From CAYLUN01 sp964386865 (GTDB lineage: Bacteria > Verrucomicrobiota > Kiritimatiellia > RFP12 > UBA1067), in NCBI GenBank assembly GCA_964386865.1, contig CAYLUN010000012.1:40044-104043 (forward strand): DNA of 64,000 bases, given 5' to 3'. Positions within the stretch are counted from its first letter, which is position 1. Every line of letters begins with the position of its first letter. This document shows, one piece after another, positions 35,386 through 45,400 of this stretch. Position numbers and translations under genes: made by a program. The notes beneath the pieces are model-generated. The model was given only the letters and a program-made list of their open reading frames with translations. It had not been told where the DNA came from and ran no database searches.

Positions 35386-36861
35386 TCATTTAAAGTCGTT
35401 CGGCTGACGACTGGTGGCGGCAGCCCGCGAAACAACAGCAAAAGCCGCATCATTTGACGCACCCATGCATGAAATCCGCCGAATATCCGCAGAACCACCA
35501 ACGGAGGGCAATCTTATCGAAACGCGAGACAGCGTGCCGGTATAACACGAATTCCCGTCAAGGCGCAGGCGGTAGCTGCGGCAGACGCCGTCCGTTTGAA
35601 CCACTAGAGGATATGTCAAAGAAGGTCTGTCTCCAGTGGGCTTGATGATAACCTGCAGTTGCAGTTCCCTGCTAGCGTTCACTGCGTAAAAGGCGCCGTC
35701 GAGAGCGAACACCGGCACCTGCTCCGCCAGCCAGTGCGTCTCGGGGCTGACAAGCGCGCCTCGTGCGGCTCCAGCAAATGAGCACTTGAGCCCGTCCTTG
35801 ATCGGCCACCCTGTATCCGTCACTTCGCCCTGATAGACCCAGCCGTGCCGGTCGTCAGAAAACGTCCAAGACGGTCCAGGCACCTGCTCCCGCAATGCGT
35901 AGGCGCTCGCGCGGATTTCGTCTACCGTGCCCACGACCACATACGCCCGGTAGGTCCAGTCGATGTTCGCGTCCAAAATGCGTGTCCCGACGGGCGCGAT
36001 GTAGCCGGTCTGCCCATCACGCTCTCCCCCCGCGCCTTTCTTCGCATCGCCCCCCGCGAACCCGCCTAGAAAGCGCGTCACCTCCGGCTGAAAAACGCCC
36101 ACCCCGCTGCCGGTGTCGTCCACCAGCGCGGACCAACGCTCGGAGGCGTGGAACGAGAGCCACGGCCAGCCTTTGCCGTCGCCCCAACCGACCAATTCCG
36201 TGAGCGGCGCTTGTTCGAACGGACGGTCGCCGTCATAGGTTATCAGCCGATACCAACGGCCGTTCGTGTACAGTGCGGGCATCTCCTGCTGCCTGCCCGG
36301 ATACTGCATCTTGTCCGTCCTCCGGTTCAGCAGGCGGGCCGCCATTTCGACCACGTTCGAGCCGACCAGCCGGTATGTCACCTCGAACTCGCAGTCGCCG
36401 GGCACGTTGTCGTGCGGCCACTGCATCGGCATGCACCTGACGCGCAACGTCCGCGCATCAGGCTGTTCGCAGGCGAGCGTCGTCGACCTAACCTTGCCGA
36501 CGCTGCCGGACTGGATGGGATTCCAACCGAGCTTCGCCCACGTCTGATGCGGCTGCTCGCCGTTCGGGCCGACATACGGAGTCGGCCCACTGTAATAAGA
36601 CAGTTGGATCTGACGGCCCCAGTCGTGGCTATTGATCATGTTCGCGCCGCCATTTGCCGTGTCCTCCAGCACGGTGACTGCGCCGCCCAAACTCAGGTCC
36701 ACGCCCAGCCGCAGACGGCCACTTGACAGATAGCGCATCGGCTCAGTGCCGTAATCAAAGGCGCTTGCCCCACAGGCACACCACGCACCCGCCGAAATCG
36801 CACCCATGACTATCGCCTTGGTCGTTCTTTGAATATAGGTGAGTCTAAATGTGGTCATCAT
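35386..36861 (-). CDS. Secreted protein of unknown function
   Basis: 491 residues. GGAG overlaps the end of the upstream gene and lies 6 bases before the ATG. A signal peptide of about 34 residues (AIVMGAISAGAWCACGASAF) precedes a mature chain rich in beta strands and Trp/Tyr (VDLSLGGAVTVLEDTANGGA, WLSFHASERWSALVDDTGSG, ILDANIDWTYRAYVVVGTVD). Such features suggest a large sugar-active beta-sandwich, but no catalytic motif is recognisable. It is the last gene of a three-gene unit with the EF-hand and PATR proteins. Confidence 0.6.
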   Translation of the reverse strand: MMTTFRLTYIQRTTKAIVMGAISAGAWCACGASAFDYGTEPMRYLSSGRLRLGVDLSLGGAVTVLEDTANGGANMINSHDWGRQIQLSYYSGPTPYVGPNGEQPHQTWAKLGWNPIQSGSVGKVRSTTLACEQPDARTLRVRCMPMQWPHDNVPGDCEFEVTYRLVGSNVVEMAARLLNRRTDKMQYPGRQQEMPALYTNGRWYRLITYDGDRPFEQAPLTELVGWGDGKGWPWLSFHASERWSALVDDTGSGVGVFQPEVTRFLGGFAGGDAKKGAGGERDGQTGYIAPVGTRILDANIDWTYRAYVVVGTVDEIRASAYALREQVPGPSWTFSDDRHGWVYQGEVTDTGWPIKDGLKCSFAGAARGALVSPETHWLAEQVPVFALDGAFYAVNASRELQLQVIIKPTGDRPSLTYPLVVQTDGVCRSYRLRLDGNSCYTGTLSRVSIRLPSVGGSADIRRISCMGASNDAAFAVVSRAAATSRQPNDFK

Positions 36862-36864
36862 GTA

Positions 36865-37461
36865 TCACTCCTGCACGGAAAGCCACTTCTTGAGTTGACT
36901 CACGCCGATCCGACGGAACTCCGACTCCGTGATCCGGCCGTCCTTGTCTTTGTCCATCGCAAGGATCTGCCCGCGATGCTTCTGCTTATTGCGAGCCAGC
37001 GCCGCGTATTCTGCGCTCGTGACGATCCCATCTTGGTTCGCGTCCAGACGCGCGAAGAGCGAGGCGTGAGTCTCCTTGCTCATCGACCCCTGTGCGCGCT
37101 CGGGTATCGCCAACTCCCTCTGAACTGGGAGTCGATGCGGTGAATCAGGTGCCTGCACAGCAGCCACCGCGTTGCTAGCCGGCAGGCGAGTCACCGCACG
37201 CGCAATGGGCTGAGTCACAGGCTGCGAAGGCTCAACCGTCAGCGCCTCGTTCACGGCACCGTTCTCCGACAGCCCCCTGGCGCAAGCGACCCCAAGCGCT
37301 AGGGCCACGCAACCTATGAGCAGGACGCCGGCGCCGACAAGCAATCTCCAGCTCGTAGCGGTCGACCTCGCATTCTTGGACGGCGCCCGCAACCTGGCCT
37401 GCTTGGCCAACCTGCTCGACATGCCAGCGTCAATTCGTATCGCATCCTTGCGCAGGCTCAT
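36865..37461 (-). CDS. Membrane-anchored EF-hand protein
   Basis: 198 residues. A basic cytoplasmic N-terminus (about 38 residues) and one span (LLVGAGVLLIGCVALALGVA) are followed by a Pro/Ala-rich linker and two EF-hand calcium loops, DANQDGIVTSAE and DKDKDGRITESE, near the C-terminus. Extracytoplasmic calcium binding, perhaps as a tether or dockerin-like hook for neighbouring surface proteins, is inferred. It lies between the secreted protein at 35386 and the PATR protein at 37499, with gaps of 3 and 37 bases. Confidence 0.75.
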   Translation of the reverse strand: MSLRKDAIRIDAGMSSRLAKQARLRAPSKNARSTATSWRLLVGAGVLLIGCVALALGVACARGLSENGAVNEALTVEPSQPVTQPIARAVTRLPASNAVAAVQAPDSPHRLPVQRELAIPERAQGSMSKETHASLFARLDANQDGIVTSAEYAALARNKQKHRGQILAMDKDKDGRITESEFRRIGVSQLKKWLSVQE

Positions 37462-37498
37462 AGATGACAGCTAATCTTCCGCACGTTTCTTCAAGCGG

Positions 37499-39346
37499 TC
37501 ACAGTACGCGGATCAGTGTGCCCGGCGCGATCGAGAAGACATACCCGTTTGCGTCCAAACCGACTTTTCGCCCATTCGCCATCGTGATCTGCGCTCGCTG
37601 GGCGGGCGTCAGCGCGGTCGAACTCGTGCCGAAGCGGAGCGTGGTCGGCCCCAACATGCCCGAGATCGTCAGCGTGCCGGAGTCGCTCAAGCCACTGAAC
37701 GACAGCCGACAGGTTCCGCTCGTCATAGCCAGCGTGTTGCTTGACCCTGCGGTCAGCGTCAGGGCTCCGAGGCTGTTGCTGAAGCTACCCGCATCAAAGG
37801 TGCCGCCACTCAAGGTCAGCGCATTACCAGCCTTTAAAGCAAGGTTACAGCCGACAGCCAGCGTGCCGTTGCTGACGGTCGTCGTGCCACTGTAGGTGTT
37901 GGTGCCGCTCAACGTCCACACGCCCGTGCCGTCCTTGACCACGGAGGGCGTATAGCCGGCACCGCTGATCACGCCCGAAATTTCTCCATCGCCGTCACCG
38001 TGGAGAATAAACGTCCGGGTGCTGGTGGCAGTACCCCTTACGATATTACCCGCGATCAGCAAGCGGTCGGCATCGCTGCGGAAGCCATAGCAGATTCCGC
38101 CCGTGTTGATGCTGAACGTGCCGGATAGCGTGTTGCTGCCCGAGACGTTGACGATTCGGTCCGCGTCGCCCGCGGCGTTGACTCCTTGTAAGTTGAGGGG
38201 TTCAGCCGACGCGATACCGCCGGCCAGTTCCAGCATGCCAGCAGTTGCCACCGTGGTGTTACCGTTAGTCGTGCCGAGGGCGTTGGAGTCCGTGATACGC
38301 AAGATTCCCGCATTGATGGCCGTACTGCCATTGTAAGTGTTGTTTCCTCTGAGCGTCCAGGTGCTGGAACTTGCTTTAACAACCAGAGTTGTAGCCCCGG
38401 CCGTGGAATCCGCTATCACCCCGTTGACCGAGTTTACAGAAGCCGTTCCCCCGAGCGTGTAGGTGTCGGTAACCGCGCCGTTGTGTTTTGAACCCTTAAT
38501 GGTTCCGATAACCAACGCCGCCGTGGTCGGATTGAAAGTCATCGTACCGGGAGTGGTGGCATTTCCTGAAGTGTTATTAATCTTCGCGATATAGAGGCTG
38601 TAGCCATTCCCGCCCGTCACATTGAGGGTGGAACCGCCGGTTGCCGTCTGTGCTGTCCCATTGAGCTGGATGACACCTCCGGTGCCGGTGGTATCGTTGT
38701 TGACATCGATCGTGCCAGCATTGTTGGACCCCCATGCGAGGGCGCAGGGCAGCGCGTTTGTGCCGCCGCCATCCATGTGCAGTTGCAGCGTCGTCTTTGT
38801 TTGCGTGATCAGGGGGCTCGTTCCCAAACTGGTGGGGCTGGTGACCCGCAAGGTTCCTTCGAGGAGGGTCGTGTTGCCGGAATAGCTGCTGTTGCCGGAC
38901 AAGGTCAATATCCCCGTACCACCCTTGGTCAATCCCGCCGTGCCGTTGATAGGACTGGAGATGGTGACATCGGGCGAGTTGGTGATGGTCAAGACGCCTC
39001 CGGTCTTGTTGAGAGATCCACCGGTCAAGGTGTAGGCGACGGTGACATCGTTAAACGTCAGGCCCGTGAGGCTGATCGCCTGACCAACGGTGAGCGTTCC
39101 GCCTGCGCCTCCGGCACCAAACACCGCCGTGTCGCCGGCGTTGGCGGTGTTGTTCCACGCGACGTTGGCGTTGTCGGTCGTGACGTCGTTCCACAGCGCG
39201 TTAGACGTGTTCCATGTGCCCGCGCCGTCGTTGATCGTCTGGTCGTTCGTATCCGTGATGTCCCACGTCAGCGAAGCGGCCTGAGCCGCAGTCAATAGCC
39301 CGGCGAACAAACTGATTGACAGAATCGCTCTTACATGCGTATGCAT
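37499..39346 (-). CDS. Autotransporter-associated beta-strand repeat (PATR) surface protein
   Basis: 615 residues from the ATG at 39346, which has AAGGAG 10 bases upstream; an ATG 9 bases earlier sits too close to it. A signal peptide (AILSISLFAGLLTAAQAA) precedes a long beta-helix built of repeats like GGTGILTLSGNSSYSGNTTL and TLSGTNTYSGTTTVSNGTL. There is no C-terminal barrel or PEP-CTERM tail. Instead the last ~110 residues (GTLAVGCNLALKAGNALTLS to the end, with LGPTTLRFG and LTPAQRAQI) are closely similar to the end of the giant protein at 39480. First gene of a three-gene unit, preceded by the shared operator at 39459. Confidence 0.85.
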   Translation of the reverse strand: MHTHVRAILSISLFAGLLTAAQAASLTWDITDTNDQTINDGAGTWNTSNALWNDVTTDNANVAWNNTANAGDTAVFGAGGAGGTLTVGQAISLTGLTFNDVTVAYTLTGGSLNKTGGVLTITNSPDVTISSPINGTAGLTKGGTGILTLSGNSSYSGNTTLLEGTLRVTSPTSLGTSPLITQTKTTLQLHMDGGGTNALPCALAWGSNNAGTIDVNNDTTGTGGVIQLNGTAQTATGGSTLNVTGGNGYSLYIAKINNTSGNATTPGTMTFNPTTAALVIGTIKGSKHNGAVTDTYTLGGTASVNSVNGVIADSTAGATTLVVKASSSTWTLRGNNTYNGSTAINAGILRITDSNALGTTNGNTTVATAGMLELAGGIASAEPLNLQGVNAAGDADRIVNVSGSNTLSGTFSINTGGICYGFRSDADRLLIAGNIVRGTATSTRTFILHGDGDGEISGVISGAGYTPSVVKDGTGVWTLSGTNTYSGTTTVSNGTLAVGCNLALKAGNALTLSGGTFDAGSFSNSLGALTLTAGSSNTLAMTSGTCRLSFSGLSDSGTLTISGMLGPTTLRFGTSSTALTPAQRAQITMANGRKVGLDANGYVFSIAPGTLIRVL

Positions 39347-39424
39347 TGCAATCATACTCCTTATAGCCGTGACCGTACTGTCTTTTGCGCTTGCCCTCAT
39401 CTTCGCGACCTTACGCAAGTCAAC

Positions 39425-39442
39425 GTGATTAGCATAAATCAC
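39425..39442 (-). promoter_or_regulatory. -10 region inside a short dyad, PATR operon promoter
   Basis: GTGATT/AATCAC arms flank TATGCT, which is the best -10 for the operon starting at 39346. TAGACC (complement of 39454-39459), 17 bases upstream, matches the -35 at 4 of 6 positions and joins the operator. Confidence 0.45.
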
Positions 39443-39458
39443 GCGACGAAGCCGGTCT

Positions 39459-39476
39459 ATCGCACGAACGTGCGAT
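39459..39476 (-). promoter_or_regulatory. Operator-like perfect palindrome upstream of the PATR operon
   Basis: ATCGCACG-AA-CGTGCGAT (39459-39476) is a perfect 8-base inverted repeat with a 2-base centre. In gene sense the half near the gene, TTCGTGCGATAGACCGG, recurs upstream of the genes starting at 46541, 50725 and 54604. It lies 112 bases before the start codon and abuts the -35-like hexamer. Confidence 0.65.
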
Positions 39477-39479
39477 TCT

Positions 39480-42400
39480 TCAGCGAAGTTGAAGCAGCGC
39501 GCCGCGCTGCTTGCGAATGAGATAGCCGAGCGGCGTCAGACACACCTCAGAGCCGTCGTTGTTGATGCTGGCGAGTTGCGCGGACGTGAGCGCGGACGCG
39601 TTCGCGCCGAACCGCAGCGTCCTCGGCCCCAGCCTCCCCGTGACTGTCAGCGCGCCCGTGCCGGAAAGCCCGGTGAAGGAGAGTGCGCAGGTGCCGCCGT
39701 TCACGGCCAGCGTGCTGGTCGTGCCCGCCGTAAGCGTGAGCGTCGAAAGCGCATTTGAGGCGACGCCCGCGTCGAACCTTGAGCCGCTCAGCAGCAGCGC
39801 GTTCCCCGGCCGCAGAGCCAAGTCGCAGCCGACGGCCAGCGTGCCGGCGCTCACGACCGTCGAGCCGCTGTAGAGGTTGGTCACCGCCAGCGTCAGCGTG
39901 CCGCCGCCCACCTTGGTCAGCAGGCGCGCCCCGCCGCTCTCGCTCACGATCTTGCCCACCTCGAGCGAGGCGCCCGCGTCGACACCGACGGCAGCATCGG
40001 CCACCAGCACGATCTTGCCGGTTCCCGACAGGCTAGAGATTCCGCTGACGACGCGCAGGGCGCCTCTTCCCTCGGCTCCGTTCCCAGACAGCGTGGTTCC
40101 ACCACTCGATCCGAGTCCGGCCCCGTTGGCAAGTTCGATGGAAGCGCCGACGCTGACCGTGACCGCATTGGCGGAGTTGCCTGACGCGCCCGACTGTGTA
40201 AAGCGCAGGGCGCCGGCGGCGATGCTCCACGCGGTTTGGTAACCACCCGAGCCTCCGTTGTTGCTGTCGATCACCAGCAGGCCCGCGCCACTCTTGGTCA
40301 CCGTCTTGCCGGAAACTCCTCCGAGACGGGCCGAGTTCGTCAGAACGGCCCCAGCCTCAACCCGCCACGTGGAGCTGCCCGAGAGGCTCAGCTCTGTCGT
40401 GCTGGCGCCTGTCCCCACATAGGGTCCGTCGATGGTATGTACGCCGGCGGTCACGGCAACGACGCCACCCGACGCGAGCGTGAGCCGGTTCTCTTTGGTC
40501 ACATGTAACGTCACGCCACCGGGCGAGTCGTTGTTGAACAGAAGCCCGGCCACCGTAACCGGCGCGGAGAGCGTCGGATGGCGATTGGTCGCCACGGCGG
40601 CTGCGAAGATCGGCGTGTTCGTCGCGCCGGGCACGTTGCCGCCTGTCCAGTTCGCGCCGACTGACCAGTCGGAGTTCGTCTCACCGGTCCACTTGAAGGG
40701 CGGCTCCGGCGCAGCGGCGATGTAGAGAAGCTCCAGCATGTTGTCCGAGACCCTCAGCGACCAGGCGCCTTCCGCAGCCGTGAAAGCGGAGGCATCGACC
40801 CGGACCGCCTGCGGGTCTAGGGCGCCGAGAGCTGACGAAGCGGCCAGGATCGGAAACGCGCGGCTGGCCGTCATGACGTTCGTCAGCGACACGGGCGAAA
40901 TGAAGACTGTGAACGGGTTGGTTGCCGTAGCGGTGACTGCCAGCGCTCCCGCCGACAGATGGTCGAAGCCTTGGCCCGGCGCGCCATTCCAGTCGGATAT
41001 CTCCCAGCGGTAAGCCGAACCGGCGGCGAAAGTCACGGTGCCGGTGGCGCTGATAAGGCCCACGCCAGCGACACCCGGCGAGAGCAGGGCTGGCGCGTTT
41101 GAAGCACCGGCGAGCGTGATCGTGGACAACGTGCCTGTACCAGACAGCGTCGCGCCTGCCGATACGGAGACCAAACTCGCGAGTGTGCCGTTCACGCAGA
41201 GTGTGCCCCCGTTCACCGACGTGCCTCTTGAGTAGGTGTTCGAGCCGGAGAGCGTCCAGGTGCCAGAGCCGTACTTCTCGACGGAGAGGGTGTTGGCCGC
41301 ATTCTGGTCGCGGATCGGGCCGCTCACCGTGCCGTCTGCAGGGCCGTCGAGAAGCAGCGAGCGGTTGCTCGTGTCCGGAGCGACGGGGCCTGCGAGCGTG
41401 AGGTGCCCGGCCTGCACGACAGCGCGCGTGCCGCCGCCGCCGCTGGTCAGCGTCAGCGAGCCCTCGAGGCGCGTGTCGCCTGACTCGTTGAGAAGACCCG
41501 GGTAGGTCGCGTCCGGATTGCTGGCCTTCCAGCTGACCGAGGCGGGAATCGTCATGCCGCCCCCTTCCGGTGCGAAGATCACGCGCGATTTGCCCGACGA
41601 GCCATTGCCGAGCAACACCTGCTTGGATGTTTCGCCTAAGACTCCGGTACGCGGGATGCGCAGGGCGCCGCTCTCGATCCGGATGTCGCCTGTGAAGGTG
41701 TTGTCGCCGGTCAACGTGGTGACCGCGCCGATCACGCCTCCGCTGGCCAGTCCCAGCCGCAGCTCGCCGCTGCCTGAAAGGACGTTGGCGAAGGTCGAAC
41801 TATCGCCCCGGTGCAAGCGCAGCAGCGCGTTGTTGGTCACGGGGCCAGCACCCAGATCGCCAGCCGCCGAGCCGCGTCCGACCTGCAGCGTGCCCGTTTG
41901 CACCTCGGCATAGGCGAGTGTATTCGTGCCGGCGAGGATCAGCGTCGAGGTGCCGCGCTTCACGAGCCCGCTAGGACAGGTCAGCGCCCCGTTGAACTGG
42001 AAGGTCGCGGTGCCGTTTCCGTCGAACGCGAGCGCTTCGTCAGCGCTCAGCGGCGTGGCCACCGCATAAATGAGACCGTTGCCGTTGGTCGCAGCCAGCG
42101 TCACAAGGGGCGTCGTGCTGCCGAAGTTGCCAAAACGCAGCATGTCGCCCACGAGATTGAGAGCGGACGTGCCAGAGGCCGGGCCGGTACCCGAGAGCAC
42201 GAGCCGGTTCAAAGGCTGGCCCGCTACGGAGTCGACACGCGAGGTGACTGTTCCCGAGGGCAAGGTGATGCCAGGAAAGAAGGTGACCAAATTTCCAATC
42301 TGTTGGCCAGGTGTAAGGCCCTCCCTCCAGTTAGCGGCGGAACTCCACGGCAAGGATACGCGGGGTGTCGTGCCCGTCCACACAAGCCCCGCCCCCACGT

Positions 42401-45400
42401 GAACATCGAAGTGGGCGCTGCCCGAAAGAGGAGGCGTGGCGCCGTCGCTCGCCGTGACCGTGACCGCGCAGACGCCCGTCTGGGTTGCAGAAGGCGTCCA
42501 CGTGAAAAGGCCGCTGGCGGAATCGACGGCCGCTCCGGACGGTGCCCCTGCACCCAGTGTCCAAGCGAGGGGCGAGCCCTCTGCGTCCGCTCCCACCGCC
42601 GAGATGGAAAGCGGTTCTCCTGACGCCACATACCGGTCGGATAGCGGATAAACGAACGGTGCGCTGTTGCCGCCCCACAAGGCGAGGTTGGCGGACGGCA
42701 CGGTGACGTAGGAACCGGAGCCGGCGGGTTTCCATCGTAGGCGAAGAAGTCCGCTCCCCGTGCTGTCAAAGTACTCCACCTTCAGGTTGTACCAGGTGTT
42801 GGACGCCAAGGTCGCGGAGCCGTCCCAAGTCGCGTTGCCGCTCTGCCAAGCGTCGATCACAGGCACGTCGTCAATCCACACGCGCACGCCGTCGTCGTTG
42901 AGCGTCTGGAGCGCATAAAGGCCGGCCGCCTCCGACTTGATTCGACCGGTCCAGCGCGCCGACCAGCCGTCCGCAGGAATGCCGGTATCCGGCGCGCCCG
43001 TCCACGTGAAGTCGATGTCGTCGTCCCAACGCGAGAGGCGCGGCTCGCCGGCGAGCACCGGATTGTCCCAGAACTCGGCATAGAGATGATCGGCGCGATC
43101 GGCGGGCGTCATGGCCGTAATGGGAATCACGGTCTTCGATCCGCCGGGCGGGGTCCAAGAGAGCTTGACGGTGCCCGTGCCGCCGGTCTGGTAGTACTCG
43201 AGCCGCAGGTCGTAGAACTGGCCTGATGACAACGTCACCGTACCCACGCGCTGCGTCACATCGTGCGTGGTCCAGTCGTCGATCACCTGCGTGCCTCCGA
43301 CCCAGAGACGCACGCCATCGCCTGCGTCGGTGTGGAAAGTGTAGGTTCCGCTGGCCGAGGCTTTGAGACGCGCGCTCCAGCGGGCGGAGAAAGAAGTGCG
43401 GCTGAGGCCCGGAATTGCAGGTCCTTCTGAATCGAAGCTGTAGTCGATCTTTGCGGTCTCGATTCTGCTGCGCTTGAACTGGGCCGGTGCGAGACTGGTG
43501 CCCGAATAGTACTCGGCGACCACGCCGTTGAGGCCCGTCCATAGCGCGGTGTCCGGAATGGCAACCGGGGAAGAATCACCCGGCTGAAGCCAAGAGAGCC
43601 GAACGCGGGCTGGCCCCTCGGGGTGCTGCGCCTCGACCTTGATCTCGTGGTAGCGCCCCGCTTTGAGTAGCGCCCAGCCGACATGCTCCGCTTCGACTGC
43701 CGACGACCATTGGTCGATGATGAGCACGCCGTCGACGTACAGGCGAGCGCCCGCGTCGGCCAACAGATAGAAGGCGTGCGCACCGCTGCGAGTGGCCAGA
43801 ACGCGGCCCGTCCAGCGCACGCTGAACCCGTCGGCTGGCAACGGCCAGCCCGGCGAGCCCTCGCCCCAGTCGAAGTCCACCGCCGTGTCGCGCCGGGTGA
43901 GCGCCAGCGTATTGAAGGCCGTGCCCGCGTAGTACTGCCCTTTGAGCCCAGCTTGGGCGGCTCCCTCCTCCTCGCCGAAAAACGCGACGCCTGAGACATC
44001 CGCGCCGGGCACCGCCACAGAGAGATTACCGAAAGCGACCGCGTCCGCGACGGGATCACGTGCGGTGACCGTGTACGTGGCGTTGGTCAGCCCCACGAGC
44101 GTAAAACTGCCGTCGCTGTCCGTGAGCGCGACCTTGCCGCCCGCCTCGACGCGCATGCCCGCCAGCGGCCCTTCGGGCACGAAAACGCTTCCGGAGAGGC
44201 GGCGCGTGGTTGGGGAGCCGACGCGGATCACGACGGACTTGCGCGTTTCGCCGCCCCGCATGTCGCTCACGCGGCACTGGACCACGAAGTCACCCACGCT
44301 GCCGTAGGACTTGGCCTGCACAGCGCTGTTGTTCCACGAGAGCTTGCCGTCGCCGAAATCCCAGCCGTAGGCCAGCGCGTCGCCGTCGGGATCGACGGCT
44401 CCCGCGGCGGAGAGCGTGATGCTCGCGTTCTTTGCCACGTTGGTGCCGGAGGCTGTGAGCGTGAAGGACGGCGGATGGTTGTCGGAAACCGGACCACGCG
44501 TGACGACCACGGAGATCGCCGGAACGTTGGTTGTGCCGACCTGCGCGACCGGCGTGATGCAGAGGTCTGCCGCGCGGTCTGCGAAGGTGTGTCCGGCGTA
44601 AAGATGGTTGGCGCCGAGGCGGGCGGCGCTCCATTCCACCCACCACGCTTCGAGGCCGTTCGAGCCGCCGCGTCGGATGAAGACGCTGTGTTTGTCCTCG
44701 TCGCTCGGAGTCGCTCCGTCAACACTATGACGGTGCTCGATCCAGTAGGACTGCGTGGTGTCGATCGCGTGCTTGACGCGCAGCGCCCGCACTTGGGGGC
44801 TGGCGGGATTCTCGTCCAAGGCATAGACGGTCACGTTCGTCGTTCCGGCCGCGGTGAGCAGCGGCGCGTCGGCTGCGGGAACGTAGCCGAGCCAGAGGCG
44901 CGCGGCGGCGTTGTAGCCGCGACCGCCGTTGGCGCCGGCCATGTAGTCGTACGGGTCGTTGTACTCCGAGTGCGAGCCAGGCCCGATCACGGAACGGTCG
45001 CTCGTTTCCCATTTGTGCGCATGAAGCTGTCGCAAATTGTGTCCGCACTCGTGGGTCAGGATGAAGCGGTTCCAGCTCCCGTCCTCCTTCACCAACACGG
45101 CCGCACGGCCAAGGTGTGCGCCGGCTGGAAAGCCGGTATAGCTCGGATACCAGGGCCCGTAAGTGGCGTACCCCGACGCGTTGCCGGTGACCAGATTGGG
45201 ATTGTCGAAGGCAAGAATGAAATGAGAGAAGTCGTCGAAATCCTGACCGGCGGCCAGCAACAGCGGGCGAATCAGGTTGTAAGACTCGCCGATGATATCC
45301 CGCTTATTGTCGGCATACTCCGACCAGGTGCCGGGCATGGCCAGTGGCGGGAGCAGCCATGTGTTCATCGCGGTGAGGTTTGTTGAAGCGGGCGCATACG

